NCBI GenBank assembly: GCA_000017645.1
Contig: CP000781.1
Location: forward strand, 1,764,001-1,828,000
Source of the DNA: Xanthobacter autotrophicus Py2
GTDB taxonomy: Bacteria; Pseudomonadota; Alphaproteobacteria; Rhizobiales; Xanthobacteraceae
DNA: 64,000 bases
Reading direction: 5' to 3'
Position 1 is the first letter of the stretch. Every line of letters starts with the position of its first letter. Shown here in pieces: positions 49,536 to 58,833 of the stretch. Made by a program: the position numbers and the translations under genes. Under the pieces are notes generated by a model. The model was not told where the DNA came from. It ran no database searches and worked only from the letters and a program-made list of their open reading frames with translations.

Positions 49536-51077
49536 ATGCTGACGACGTCCGCCGCATCACCCCTCATCCACCTGCATGCGTCGGACAATGTCGGGGTGGC
49601 GCGCGCGCACATTCCGGCGGGAGCCGCCGTCATCCTCGATGGAATGGGCGTGACCGCGCTGGCCGAGATCCCGAGCGGCCACAAGATGGCCGTCGCCCCC
49701 ATCCCCGCGGGCTCGCGTGTGCTGAAGTACGGCCAGACCATCGGCGTCGCCACCGCCGACATCGCGCCCGGCGCCCATGTCCACCTGCACAACCTCGCCA
49801 TGCAGGAGAGCGATGTCGCTCACCACTTCGCCGAGGACGGCCGCGCCACCGAGCTTTTGCCGCAGGCCGCGCGGCGCACCTTCGAGGGCTATGTGCGGCC
49901 CGACGGCCAGGTGGGCACGCGCAACTACATCGGCATCGTCACCTCGGTGAACTGCTCGGCCACGGTGGCTCGCGCCGTCGCCGATCATTTCAACCGCGGC
50001 GGGCTGGAGGGCTTTGGTAATGTGGACGGCGTGGTCGCCCTCACCCACGGCACCGGCTGCGCCATCAACACCAAGACCGAGGGCTACGCCTATCTCACCC
50101 GCGTGCTCGGCGGCTATGCCAAGAACCCGAATTTCGCCGGCATCCTGATGATCGGCCTCGGCTGCGAGACCAACCAGATCGAGCCCATCGTTTCCCGCGA
50201 GGGGCTGGTGGAGGGCCGGCTGCTGCGCACCATGACCATCCAGGGTCTCGGCGGCACCCGCAAGACCATCGAGACCGCCAGCGCCATCATCCGCGAGATG
50301 CTGCCCATCGCGAATGCCGCCCAGCGCACCACGGTGCCCCTCACCGGCCTGAAGGTGGCGCTGCAATGCGGCGGCTCGGACGGCTATTCGGGCATCTCGG
50401 CGAACCCGGCACTGGGCTATGCCGCCGACCTGGTGGTGAAGCACGGCGGCACGGCGGTGCTCAGCGAAACGCCGGAAATATACGGCGCCGAGCACCTGCT
50501 CACCCGCCGCGCGGTGAGCCCCGAGGTGGCGCAGAAGCTGATGGACCGCATCGACTGGTGGCGCACCTACACCGAGCGCAACGGCGCGGAGCTGAACAAC
50601 AATCCCTCCCACGGCAACAAGGCCGGCGGGCTCACCACCATCCTGGAGAAGTCGCTGGGCGCGGTGGCCAAGGGCGGCTCCATGCCGCTCGAGGCGGTCT
50701 ATGAATATGCCGAGATCATCGATCGCACGGGCTTTGTGTTCATGGACACGCCCGGCTACGATCCGGTGGCGGTGACCGGCCAGGTGGCGGGGGGCTGCAA
50801 CGTCGTCGTCTTCACCACCGGCCGTGGCTCGGTCTCCGGCTTCAAGCCGGCGCCTTGCATCAAGGTCGCCACCAATACCCAGATGTACGAGCACATGCAC
50901 GAGGACATGGACATCAACTGCGGCGGCATCGTCACCGGCGAGGACACCATCGCCGCCGCGGGCGAGCGCATCTTCGAGATGATTCTTGCCGTGGCCTCGG
51001 GCGCGCATACGGCGAGCGAGGATTTCGGCTTCGGCGACAGCGAGTTCGTGCCATGGCAGATCGGCGCCGTCACCTGA
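49536..51077 (+). CDS. UxaA-family altronate/galactarate-type dehydratase
   Basis: A 513-residue cytoplasmic iron-dependent dehydratase of the altronate/galactarate family. The N-terminal SAF domain (about 10-95: IHLHASDNVGVARAHIPAGA) is joined to the catalytic part with YVRPDGQVGTRNYIGIVTSV, CSATVA, THGTGCAINTK, LGCETNQI, LQCGGSDGYSGI, NNPSHGNKAGGLTTI and MDINCGGIVTGE. Such enzymes remove water from sugar acids to give 2-keto-3-deoxy acids. The size fits single-chain UxaA. Next to it lie its likely regulator and, divergently, an ABC importer, suggesting uptake and breakdown of one sugar acid or hydroxy acid. Confidence 0.92.
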   Translation: MLTTSAASPLIHLHASDNVGVARAHIPAGAAVILDGMGVTALAEIPSGHKMAVAPIPAGSRVLKYGQTIGVATADIAPGAHVHLHNLAMQESDVAHHFAEDGRATELLPQAARRTFEGYVRPDGQVGTRNYIGIVTSVNCSATVARAVADHFNRGGLEGFGNVDGVVALTHGTGCAINTKTEGYAYLTRVLGGYAKNPNFAGILMIGLGCETNQIEPIVSREGLVEGRLLRTMTIQGLGGTRKTIETASAIIREMLPIANAAQRTTVPLTGLKVALQCGGSDGYSGISANPALGYAADLVVKHGGTAVLSETPEIYGAEHLLTRRAVSPEVAQKLMDRIDWWRTYTERNGAELNNNPSHGNKAGGLTTILEKSLGAVAKGGSMPLEAVYEYAEIIDRTGFVFMDTPGYDPVAVTGQVAGGCNVVVFTTGRGSVSGFKPAPCIKVATNTQMYEHMHEDMDINCGGIVTGEDTIAAAGERIFEMILAVASGAHTASEDFGFGDSEFVPWQIGAVT

Positions 51078-52069
51078 GCGCGGCGCGGACCGCCGCGCCC
51101 GTTGTGGATCGCACGCCGGCTTATGCGGTCATCGCCGGCCGGCTGCGCCGCTCCATCGCGGCGGGCGTGCTGCCGGAAGGCATCGTCCTGCTGGAGGGGC
51201 CGCTTGCGGCCCTGTTCGGCTCCAGCCGCTCGCCGGTGAAGCAGGCGCTGGCGGAGCTGGAAGAAGAGGGCGTCGTCTCCCGCTTCGACGGGCGCGGTCT
51301 CATGGTCGGCCGTGCCGCCGCTCCGCGCCGCCTGCCGGTGACGGCGGAGATGCTGAAAAGCGGCGACGAGGCGGTGGAAGCCCGGAAGGGCTTTGCCTGG
51401 CAGGCGCTCTATTATGATTTCGAGCGCGAGATCATCCTGTCCTCGGTGTTTGGCCGCTTCCGCGTCAACGAACTGGCCATCGCCCGCCATTTCGACGTGG
51501 GGCGCACGGTGGCGCGCGACCTGCTCATCCATGCCCGCGAGGTGGGCATCGTCTCCAAGGGCGAGAAGTCACACTGGTGGACCGTGCCGCTGGATGAAGC
51601 GCGCTTTCGAGACCTCTACGAATTGCGCATTCTGCTGGAGCCGGTGGCCCTCGACAGCGCCATTGGCCAGATCCCGACGCCGCAGCTCGATGCCATCGAG
51701 CGCCGGCTGCGGGACGCCATGGACAGCTATCCCAAGGTGGAGAGCGCCGACCTCGACGTGCTGGAAAACGACCTGCACATCGACTGCATCGGCCATGGGC
51801 GCAATCCGGAGATCATGGAGGCGCTGAAGCGCACCCGCTGCATTCTCGTCTCCGGCAAGCATATCCAGATGGAGCTGAAGCCCCATGGGCTTGTGGACCC
51901 CTTCATGGGCGAACACCTCGACATCATAAAGGCGGTGCGCAAGGGCCAGCACGCGGCGGCGCGGCGGGCCCTGGTGGCCCATCTGCAAGCCTCCAGCGAC
52001 AAGGCGGCCCTGCGCCTCGCCGCCTTCCGCGCCACCCACGAGCACGCGCCGCTGCCGTACATCGTCTAG
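51053..52069 (+). CDS. GntR-family regulator with two winged-helix domains and FCD domain
   Basis: A 338-residue regulator. A first winged helix (about 24-85) reads YAVIAGRLRRSIAAGVLPEG, FGSSRSPVKQALAELEEEGV. A second (about 122-185) reads EREIILSSVFGRFRVNELAI, RHFDVGRTVARDLLIHAREV. The FCD effector domain (about 190-330) has LYELRILLEPVALDSA, ENDLHIDCIGHGRN and GEHLDIIKAVRKGQ. Ordinary FCD regulators are 220-250 residues with a single HTH. The ATG at 51053 overlaps the dehydratase by 25 bases; GTG 51104 is an alternative still leaving both HTHs. Likely controls the divergent promoters at 49318-49535. Confidence 0.85.
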   Translation: MADRRRHLSAARTAAPVVDRTPAYAVIAGRLRRSIAAGVLPEGIVLLEGPLAALFGSSRSPVKQALAELEEEGVVSRFDGRGLMVGRAAAPRRLPVTAEMLKSGDEAVEARKGFAWQALYYDFEREIILSSVFGRFRVNELAIARHFDVGRTVARDLLIHAREVGIVSKGEKSHWWTVPLDEARFRDLYELRILLEPVALDSAIGQIPTPQLDAIERRLRDAMDSYPKVESADLDVLENDLHIDCIGHGRNPEIMEALKRTRCILVSGKHIQMELKPHGLVDPFMGEHLDIIKAVRKGQHAAARRALVAHLQASSDKAALRLAAFRATHEHAPLPYIV

Positions 52070-52241
52070 GGTGCGAACCGAGCAGCTTCGGCTCAATCCG
52101 CATCAGCATCCGGCAGGTCCGCTGGAACCTGAGGGTCTCGACCGGACCGGCCGGCTCCGCGAGATGACGCGAGAGTTCCGCACCACCCCTGCGGCCGTGG
52201 AAAACGGATGGCCGGGAGGCGCCCGGCCATGCTTCAGGAGC

Positions 52242-52691
52242 TCAGGCCAGTTGTTCTTTCCAGTATTCGCAGACAACCTGGCCTGCCGCCGGCAGCAGAA
52301 GGCGGCCGAACAGGACGCCGACGATGGTGGCGATGGCGGGTCCCACGTTGAACGTGCTGATCAGAACGCCCGCCACTGCCGCCGCGAGGGCTTCCGGCGA
52401 GTTGATCTTGAGGGAATCAAGGATGGTCTTGCGCGCATCCGGGTCAACCTCGCCGCCGCCGCAGACCAGATCGTAGATGACCTTCTGCCAGCGCTTCAGC
52501 ACCCGCCGACCGATCTCGATCAGTCCGTCGAGCGGCCCCATGGTCGCCATGTCGAGGGGGATGGCGGCTGCGGGAGCCGAGAACTTCGCCGCATCCGATG
52601 CATAGGCCTTGGAATAGGCCCCGAGCTGTTCCAGCAGCTTGTCGTCGTCGGCCTGCTGAAGTTCGCCGATCACGGTTTGAATGTCGCTCAT
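52242..52691 (-). CDS. small protein with C-terminal membrane hairpin, partner of CHAT protease
   Basis: A 149-residue protein. The N-terminal half is soluble and acidic/helical (VIGELQQADDDKLLEQLGAY); the centre has MGPLDGLIEIGRRVLKRWQK followed by VIYDLVCGGGEVDPDARKTI. The C-terminal part (about 98-140) is hydrophobic and small-residue-rich (ALAAAVAGVLISTFNVGPAI, ATIVGVLFGRLLLPAAG), fitting a two-helix membrane hairpin or pore-forming segment. Its ATG overlaps the CHAT gene stop (ATGA), so the two are made together. I do not recognise a named domain. A membrane effector or protease substrate is plausible but unproven. Confidence 0.8.
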   Translation of the reverse strand: MSDIQTVIGELQQADDDKLLEQLGAYSKAYASDAAKFSAPAAAIPLDMATMGPLDGLIEIGRRVLKRWQKVIYDLVCGGGEVDPDARKTILDSLKINSPEALAAAVAGVLISTFNVGPAIATIVGVLFGRLLLPAAGQVVCEYWKEQLA

Positions 52692-55600
52692 CTTGGTCCT
52701 CCCATCCCCATTGTGCGCTGTGGGATCAGCCGCGCATCGCCCGCTCCGTAGACCGCATAGCAGAGCCCCAGTGGATTGCGGCTCGCCTGAAGCAGGGTGA
52801 GCCGCGCCTGCCGCACTGCCTCGCCGATGGTTTCCCCCTGGAAGATCCGGCCCATGACCTCGCAGCCGAAGCGGTCCGCGAATACTGCGGGAATGGTAGC
52901 CTCGCTGCCGATGATGGCGCGCGCGCCGCGGGAGAGGAAGAAGCTGACGAAGGAATTCTCGACCCCGTTCCATATCTGCGCCGACTGGCAGGTATTCAGG
53001 AACAGCACCGGCGCGTCGGTAAGCTTCGCGCCGTCCGGCGGCAGGGCCAGTAGCAGGTCGGTGAGCCGCACCGTCGCGAGGCTGAGGATGAGGGCGCTGG
53101 CCTCATCGCCCTGGCCTACCACGTCCTTCAGGGCCTTAAGCGCCGCGATGCGCGGCTCAAGCTCGGCCGAGGGCAGGCCGGAGGCATTGCGCTTCAGCTC
53201 CTGCTCAACGTCCGCGAGCTTGGCGAGGGTGCGGTCGCGCAGGGCCATGGCCGATGGCGTGGTCGGCGCCGCCGCGTGCCCGTGGGCGTAGAGATAGATC
53301 AGATCGCCGCCGCCCTTCAGCGCCTGCACGAAGTCCGTCGCGCCCTTGAGAACGGGCTCGACCAGGATGGCCTCATCCCCGCGGGCGGCGATGATCTGCG
53401 CGAGGCGGGCGTGGTGCTGGGCCTCGTTCGCGAACGGCCAGTTGCCGTAGCGCACCTTGATCGGCCGCCGGTCCCGCCCGGCCGGTGGGCGCCGGTCCAC
53501 CCCGTCGCCGCAGCGCTTGACCTCGAGGACGAAGCGCAGACCCCACAAATTATCCTCCGGCTTCACCCGCGCCGCGCCGGCGCCGGGAGCGGGGGGAGGG
53601 CGGTTATCGACGGTGAGGATCTGCCAGGGGAGGGCAAGGTTCTCCGCCCCCTTGCCCAGCACGATCTGCACCACCGGCGCCTGCGGCAGCGCCTCCAGCA
53701 TGATCTGGCCGAGGCTGAAGAAGTCGCCGCCCTCGCCGTAGTCGAACAGGGTGGTCAGCACGTCCTGCCCGAGGCGGGTGAGGTCGGTGAGGGTCTTGGT
53801 GCAGACGGCGGGCGATAGCTCCGCCTTGGCGAAAGCCTCGCCGAACACCGCGTCCAGCAAAATGGCGCGGAAGCGCGTCATGAAGGTGTCGAGCTGGTCG
53901 GACCGCAGGCGCTTCACGGCATAGGTCCGGGGGGCGCCGTCAGCATCGCCGAGGGCCACTGCGAAACGATAGCTCGCTTCAGTGTCGGCCACGCGACTGA
54001 TGGCGATATTCAGCGTGCGCGCCGCGCGGTCCGGGTCAAGCGGCTCCACGCTCGTGCCCAGCGCCCGGCAGAAAACCACCTTGAGGGCCGGATCGTCCGG
54101 CGGGGAGAGAGGCTGGTTCGGCTGCACCTCCAGCCGCAGCTCGAGCTCCAGGTGGTCGATGAGGTTGAGCCGGTGATACAGGCGGACGCCGATGCGCCCG
54201 CGCCCGCCGCCGCGCTGGCGGAACGCCTTGACCCTCGGGGTGAGCGTGAACAGCGCCGCGGTTTCCGAATCCCCCGTCACTGGCAGGCGGAAGGAGGCGA
54301 AACGCCTGTCGATGTCGAAGGCGCCGCCTTCCGCATCGTCAAATTCGGCAGTGCTTTCGTCGCTGACGATGGCCCAGACGGTTTCAGTCTGCGTCTGTCC
54401 CGGAATGCGCACGTCGGGCTGCTCCTGGCGCTCCTTCGTCAGGCCGAGCCGCAGGGTGCGTACCGCGATGCTCAGGGTGTAGGCGCGGCCGTGGACGAGG
54501 GGCTCCAGCGGTCCGAGTTCGCGTTCCGCCTCGAACAGCTGGATATCGGTGAACCGCGGCGCCGGCTCGGGGAGGGGCGCCGTCGGGGGAGCCTCTTCGG
54601 CCGTGTCAGGGGACGGCAAGTCGGGGTCGGGCAGGTCGAGCTTCACGATGGCGTCGAACGGCGCATTCCGGCTGTCAAAGGTCTCACTCGCGGGCGCCTC
54701 CTCCTCTGTCCGCATCGCGATGGGGGGTGCCGGGCGCGGCACATATTCACGCGCGTCGGACCCGGTGCTGCGGGAGGGGACCACACCGTCAGCCCTGAGA
54801 AAATGATCGAACCGCTCGGCGGTGCCCAGCTCCATGTACATATGGCCGGCGTCGTCGAACAGGGCGGGGAGGACGGCGATGGCCTCGGCCAGCACCGCAA
54901 GGGCGACATCTTCGTTGTCCGTCCATGCGCGACGGTCCGGCGCGGGCAGGACGATGCGCCCCAGCCACGCGAGTGTTTCCGGCTTCACTTCGGTGACGCC
55001 GATGCGATGGAAGCGGATGCCCAGGGCGGGATCGCGGCTGAGGATCCAGTCCAGCAGGGTGCGGGCTTCGATGCGCTCGGATGGGGTGCCCCCGCCAAGC
55101 GCGCGCCACGCCAGCATCGGCAGCGCCACATCGGCCGACATGCGCGCGGCGACCCGCTGGGTGCGGGTCCGAGCCGGTCGATCCCCCGAAAGCGCGGCCT
55201 GCACGACGGCGAAGGCGGTGGGCCGGTCGGTGAAATCCTCCAGCGTCTCGCAGGCAAGGAATGCGCGCAGGCTTTCGCTTGTGGCGCCTTCGGGGATATA
55301 GCCACGCCGCTCCGCCGCGATGGCCGCCATCACCTCCGGTCCGGGCCGGATGGTCGAATGGTCGGCCAGCATGGCGAGCAGCGGCTCCGACGCCTGTGTT
55401 CCGAAGGCCGGGAGCATGCGCTGGGCGGTGAGCCGCACGCGCTCGTCCTGATGGGTGATCGCAAAAGCGAGGAGGCGTTCGACCGCGCCGTCGGTGTCGC
55501 CTGCGTCGAGGCGCCCAAGCGTGTCGGCGAACGCCGCGTCGAGGCTTGCCCGGACTGCCGCGTCGCTGCCGAAACTGGAGAAATCGCGGCAGGCGTTCTC

Positions 55601-56176
55601 GAAGGCCCATCGGGCCGCCCGCGCCTTCCGCTGGCCGGCGTCCGGTTCTTCCTCGTCGTGCTCCGGCTGGTCATGGGGCGGGCCGGTACGCAGGCGGTGC
55701 GCAACAAAGAAGGGCTGAAGCAGGCGGAACCGGCCGGGCCGCGCGATGCGGTCCACCAACTGGTTCATCTCACGCGCCCAATGCGCGCCGTCACCGGCCG
55801 TGGCCGCTTCCACCACCTCGGGCGTCGTCTGGAGGATACGCGCGGCAAGCGGTATGCCGTTCCCGCCGGCCCATTCGATAGCGATGGCAAGACTGGAGGC
55901 CTCGGCGACAGGTAGTGGCTCCGCCAGTTGCTCCTGGCGCGCCCACAGCAGCTCTGCCGCCCCCTTCGGCGCCAGCCAGGGTGCCGCGCGCGCCGCGCCG
56001 ATCCGGATCAGCTCCTCAGGATCGGCGAGAGCCGCACGCAGCGCCCGCAGCGATGCATCCGGGGCAGTAGGGCAGGTATCGAGAAGGCTGCTGGCCTTGC
56101 CATGGGCTGATGCAGCCCGTGCCGGACGGAGACGAGACAGGAGCCAAGCCACGGCCTTGCGCACGAAGGCCACCAT
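52688..56176 (-). CDS. large CHAT-domain (caspase-like) protease with HEAT-like repeats
   Basis: A 1162-residue protein. Residues about 30-420 are helical HEAT-like repeats (LRALRAALADPEELIRIGAA, RVRLTAQRMLPAFGTQASEP). The middle (about 480-800) is acidic/Pro-rich, then beta-rich (SDESTAEFDDAEGGAFDIDR; LYHRLNLIDHLELELRLEV). The C-terminal CHAT domain (about 850-1155) has the catalytic dyad: His965 in LIYLYAHGHAAA and Cys1063 in VLFLNTCQSAQ, then GARAIIGSEATIPAVFADRF and GETIGEAVRQARLTLL, with GAGDARL at the end. CHAT proteases act in gasdermin, type III-E CRISPR (Craspase) and other immune modules. First gene of a two-gene unit with the membrane mini-protein. Confidence 0.9.
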   Translation of the reverse strand: MVAFVRKAVAWLLSRLRPARAASAHGKASSLLDTCPTAPDASLRALRAALADPEELIRIGAARAAPWLAPKGAAELLWARQEQLAEPLPVAEASSLAIAIEWAGGNGIPLAARILQTTPEVVEAATAGDGAHWAREMNQLVDRIARPGRFRLLQPFFVAHRLRTGPPHDQPEHDEEEPDAGQRKARAARWAFENACRDFSSFGSDAAVRASLDAAFADTLGRLDAGDTDGAVERLLAFAITHQDERVRLTAQRMLPAFGTQASEPLLAMLADHSTIRPGPEVMAAIAAERRGYIPEGATSESLRAFLACETLEDFTDRPTAFAVVQAALSGDRPARTRTQRVAARMSADVALPMLAWRALGGGTPSERIEARTLLDWILSRDPALGIRFHRIGVTEVKPETLAWLGRIVLPAPDRRAWTDNEDVALAVLAEAIAVLPALFDDAGHMYMELGTAERFDHFLRADGVVPSRSTGSDAREYVPRPAPPIAMRTEEEAPASETFDSRNAPFDAIVKLDLPDPDLPSPDTAEEAPPTAPLPEPAPRFTDIQLFEAERELGPLEPLVHGRAYTLSIAVRTLRLGLTKERQEQPDVRIPGQTQTETVWAIVSDESTAEFDDAEGGAFDIDRRFASFRLPVTGDSETAALFTLTPRVKAFRQRGGGRGRIGVRLYHRLNLIDHLELELRLEVQPNQPLSPPDDPALKVVFCRALGTSVEPLDPDRAARTLNIAISRVADTEASYRFAVALGDADGAPRTYAVKRLRSDQLDTFMTRFRAILLDAVFGEAFAKAELSPAVCTKTLTDLTRLGQDVLTTLFDYGEGGDFFSLGQIMLEALPQAPVVQIVLGKGAENLALPWQILTVDNRPPPAPGAGAARVKPEDNLWGLRFVLEVKRCGDGVDRRPPAGRDRRPIKVRYGNWPFANEAQHHARLAQIIAARGDEAILVEPVLKGATDFVQALKGGGDLIYLYAHGHAAAPTTPSAMALRDRTLAKLADVEQELKRNASGLPSAELEPRIAALKALKDVVGQGDEASALILSLATVRLTDLLLALPPDGAKLTDAPVLFLNTCQSAQIWNGVENSFVSFFLSRGARAIIGSEATIPAVFADRFGCEVMGRIFQGETIGEAVRQARLTLLQASRNPLGLCYAVYGAGDARLIPQRTMGMGGPR

Positions 56177-56386
56177 GTCGCCCTCCCCAGCATCGGCGCA
56201 ACTTTCGGCTCTTTTCCCGCATCGTCAAGGGCCGTCACTGTGGCCGGCAGGAGCCGTCGTCTCGGCCGGACCAGCCGGGCCAGATCACAGCGCAGGTCAC
56301 CGAGACCATCTCCGCCAGCCCTGGCGGACGAAACCTCCTCGTCCACCAGGGCACGCGCGATGTCGGCGATGAGGGCCGCCTCAGCC

Positions 56387-56824
56387 TCACATCTTTCCGA
56401 TCTCCGCCTTGAGCTCGGGGATGACGGTGTTGATGTCGCCGACGAGGCCGTAGTCGGCCACCTGGAAGATGGGGGCCTCCTCGTCCTTGTTGACTGCGAC
56501 GATGACCTTGCTGTCCTTCATGCCGGCCAGATGCTGGATGGCGCCGGAAATGCCCGTCGCGATGTACAGCTCCGGGGCCGCCACCTTGCCGGTCTGGCCC
56601 ACCTGCCAGTCGTTGGGGGCATAGCCCGCATCCACCGCGGCGCGTGAGGCGCCCAGCACGTCTGCCAGCGGCTCGATCAGCTCGGCGAACTTCTCCCGCG
56701 AGCCCAAAGCGCGGCCGCCGGAGACGATGATCTTCGCCGCCGTCAGCTCCGGACGGTCGGAGGCCGCGATGGTCTCCTCGGCCATACGGCGGACGGTTTC
56801 GAGACCCAGTTTGGTACCGATCAT
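56387..56824 (-). pseudogene. etfA: truncated electron-transfer flavoprotein alpha subunit (C-terminal half)
   Basis: Only the FAD-binding C-terminal domain remains: [60 protein letters not shown] and [19 protein letters not shown]. Intact EtfA is about 310 residues; here 145 are left, starting at an abrupt junction 12 bases from the SDR remnant on the other strand. Without the N-terminal domain and an EtfB neighbour it should be inactive. Confidence 0.85.
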
Positions 56825-56836
56825 CTAGGCCATTTC

Positions 56837-57335
56837 GTGCGGATCAACCGCATCGCCCCCGGCGGGCAGCCGATGAACGTAGCGTCCTTCAGCCACCGCT
56901 TCGCGGACGTCGACCTAGAAGGCCCGAACTTCGAGGGCACGCCCTACGACCCGATCGTCGCCTACGGACGCTCAAAGACCGCCAACGTCCTATTCGCGGT
57001 TGCGTTCGACCGGCGGCATCCAGACGGAGCTCGGAAGCCATATCGGCACAGGCGTCCTTGAACAGATGCTTGAGCGGATCAACGCCGAGCTGGCCGCCGA
57101 AGGCCAGCCGCCCTTCCGGTGGAAGACCATCCCGCAGGGCGCCGCGACCTCGGTGTGGGCCGGCACGGTCGCCGATGTGGTCGGCGGCCACTATTGCGAG
57201 AACTGCCACGTCTCGGCCGTGTCCGACGGGCTCATCAACCCCATCGGCGAGGGCGTGCGCTCCTAGGCGCTCGATCCCGCCCTCGCCGAGGCGCTCTGGG
57301 CCAAGAGCGAGGAGATGGTGGGCGAGCGCTTCTGA
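56837..57335 (+). pseudogene. decayed short-chain dehydrogenase (retinol dehydrogenase-like) fragment
   Basis: Starts mid-gene: NVASFSHRFADVDLEGPNFE, TPYDPIVAYGRSKTANVLFA (with the YxxSK motif). A deletion with frame change near 57000-57015 joins this to GGIQTELGSHIGTGVLEQML, NAELAAEGQPPFRWKTIPQG, AATSVWAGTVADVVGG. An in-frame TAG (57264-57266) interrupts before ALDPALAEALWAKSEEMVGE. The Rossmann N-terminus is missing. Three independent lesions, clearly a pseudogene. Confidence 0.85.
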
Positions 57336-57674
57336 TCCCCGTCTGGAGGAGCGATCTGTGACTTGAAAGAAACCGCCTTGCCACCAGAGATGAGGATCTC
57401 AGCTACCACTACTTCGCCGTTCTCCTGTATTTGCTTGCCACATCGACGCCCGAGCTTTGCCCTATAGCGTGCGCTTGGTTCGGAGATCGAATGACCGGAT
57501 GCAATGTTTCATCGAGACGAGAGAATCGCGCAGTCATATCCAGCAGCAAGGTCGTATCCAGCAGCACGCGTTCGCGTGCTTGCAAAATGCTTACAAAAAC
57601 GGAGAGCGAGTGGATTGTAAGCGAAACGGTGCTGGAGATAAAATCTCTAAGTCACTGGTTTCTTTTAGCGAAAC
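57336..57674. other. gene-free stretch beside the tRNA fragment
   Basis: About 340 bases of lower GC than the surroundings with no convincing gene. A direct repeat TATCCAGCAGCA occurs near 57538 and 57557. No integrase gene is recognisable. Open frames here run into the antisense of the tRNA fragment and are rejected. Confidence 0.5.
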
Positions 57675-57724
57675 TGGAGCGGGCGATGGGATTCGAACCC
57701 ACGACCCCAACCTTGGCAAGGTTG
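57675..57724 (-). other. tRNA-Gly(GCC) 3' fragment, probable integration (att) scar
   Basis: On the minus strand, 57724 to 57675 reads as the anticodon arm (CAACCTTGCCAAGGTTG, anticodon GCC), variable loop, T arm (GTGGGTTCGAATCCCAT), acceptor 3' strand CGCCCGC, discriminator T and encoded CCA. The 5' acceptor and a proper D arm are missing, so it cannot be a functional tRNA. A perfect 3' part of about 50 bases is what tyrosine-recombinase integration into tRNA-Gly leaves at the far end of an island. Confidence 0.75.
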
Positions 57725-57903
57725 GCATCTTCACATCCCGCCGTTTCCCGTGCTTTCCTTGTGTTGGAAAAATCTTTCATTTACAAGCCGTAGGCGTTGG
57801 CATTGATGTCAGATTGATGTACCTCGTTTCTTGAGATTGCCGGAACGGTGCCTCACGGGTGACTCTCCGCAGGGGCTATCTGCCGTGACGTTGCCCCCAA
57901 CTT

Positions 57904-58833
57904 CTATCCAGCTTTGAGTTCGTTCTGGCGGTTGGATTTGCCCTTTCGGGTGTGCGGGGCGGCGGGGGCAGACGCGGAGCCGCTCATGTTGTGGAGCGTC
58001 TGATCCCGCCGCGGGTGGAACGTTGAGGCGAAGGCGCTTGGCGTCTGCCATTCGAGCTTCGAGTGCGGTCGGTCGGTGTTGTAATCGACCTGCCATCGGG
58101 CGAGGGCGGCCCTGGCCTGGGACAGGCTGGAGAACAGCGTCTCGTTCAACAGCTCGTCCCGAAGGCGGCCGTTGAAGCTCTCGATGAAGCCATTCTGCAT
58201 CGGCTTGCCGGGCGCGATGGAGTGCCACTCGACCCGAGCCGCGTCGGCCCAGCCCAGAATGGCATTGGAGGTGAACTCGCTGCCATTGTCGCTGACGATC
58301 ATCTTCGGCCGGCCGCGCTCTGCCAGCAACCGATCGAGTTCGCGAGCGACCCTGACCCCGGACAGCGAGGTGTCCGCCACCAGCGCCAGGCACTCGCGGG
58401 TGCAGTCGTCCACGATGGCCAGCATCCGGAAGCGGCGGCCATCGGTCATCTGGTCGGCGACGAAGTCGAGTGACCAGCGCTCGTTCCGTCCCATCGGGAT
58501 CATCATCGGCGCCCGTGTCCCGATCGCCCGCTTGCGACCGCCTCGCCGGCGGACCATCAGCCGTTCCTCACGGTAGAGCCGGAACAGCCGCTTGTGGTTG
58601 ACCCGGAAGCCCTCCCGCCTGAGCAGGACGTGGAGACGGCGGTAGCCAAACCGCCGTCGCTCCTGGGCGATGGCCTTCATGCGCTCACGCAGCGAGGCGT
58701 CATTTCCGCGCGTGGCTCTGTATCTCATGGTCATGCGGCAGAAGCCGGTGGCTTTACACGCCCGCCGTTCGCTCATCCCGTGATGCTCCACGAGATGGGC
58801 GACAGCTCTGCGCTCGGCAGCGGGCGTCACCAC
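57904..58833 (-). CDS. IS3-family transposase OrfB (DDE integrase core)
   Basis: About 309 residues: [20 protein letters not shown], an HTH_21-like segment [20 protein letters not shown], then the rve core with Asp in [11 protein letters not shown], Asp in [12 protein letters not shown] and Glu in [14 protein letters not shown]. It is produced as an OrfAB fusion by -1 frameshifting at GGGAAAG (58836-58842 on this strand), where the OrfA frame GGA AAG slips to GGG AAA. Intact, with no internal stop. Confidence 0.9.
   Translation of the reverse strand: MVTPAAERRAVAHLVEHHGMSERRACKATGFCRMTMRYRATRGNDASLRERMKAIAQERRRFGYRRLHVLLRREGFRVNHKRLFRLYREERLMVRRRGGRKRAIGTRAPMMIPMGRNERWSLDFVADQMTDGRRFRMLAIVDDCTRECLALVADTSLSGVRVARELDRLLAERGRPKMIVSDNGSEFTSNAILGWADAARVEWHSIAPGKPMQNGFIESFNGRLRDELLNETLFSSLSQARAALARWQVDYNTDRPHSKLEWQTPSAFASTFHPRRDQTLHNMSGSASAPAAPHTRKGKSNRQNELKAG

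Noticed and set aside
52242-52691. Bacterial gasdermin as identity of the CHAT partner
   Set aside because: At 149 residues it is much shorter than bacterial gasdermins (about 240-270), and its hydrophobic part is a C-terminal hairpin, not a beta-rich pore domain. Only the gene arrangement is analogous.
54152-55915. 587-residue plus-strand frame
   Set aside because: Antisense of the CHAT protease gene; no protein-like features.
57675-57760. Complete tRNA-Gly gene
   Set aside because: The 3' half is perfect but the 5' acceptor and D arm are not present; a GCGGGAT about 20 bases upstream of the anticodon arm is too close and lacks a D arm.
57431-57834. Two overlapping frames containing MGFEPTTP and GIRTHDP
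   Set aside because: These are the well-known false translations of tRNA T-arm and anticodon-arm sequence (here the tRNA-Gly fragment), not proteins.
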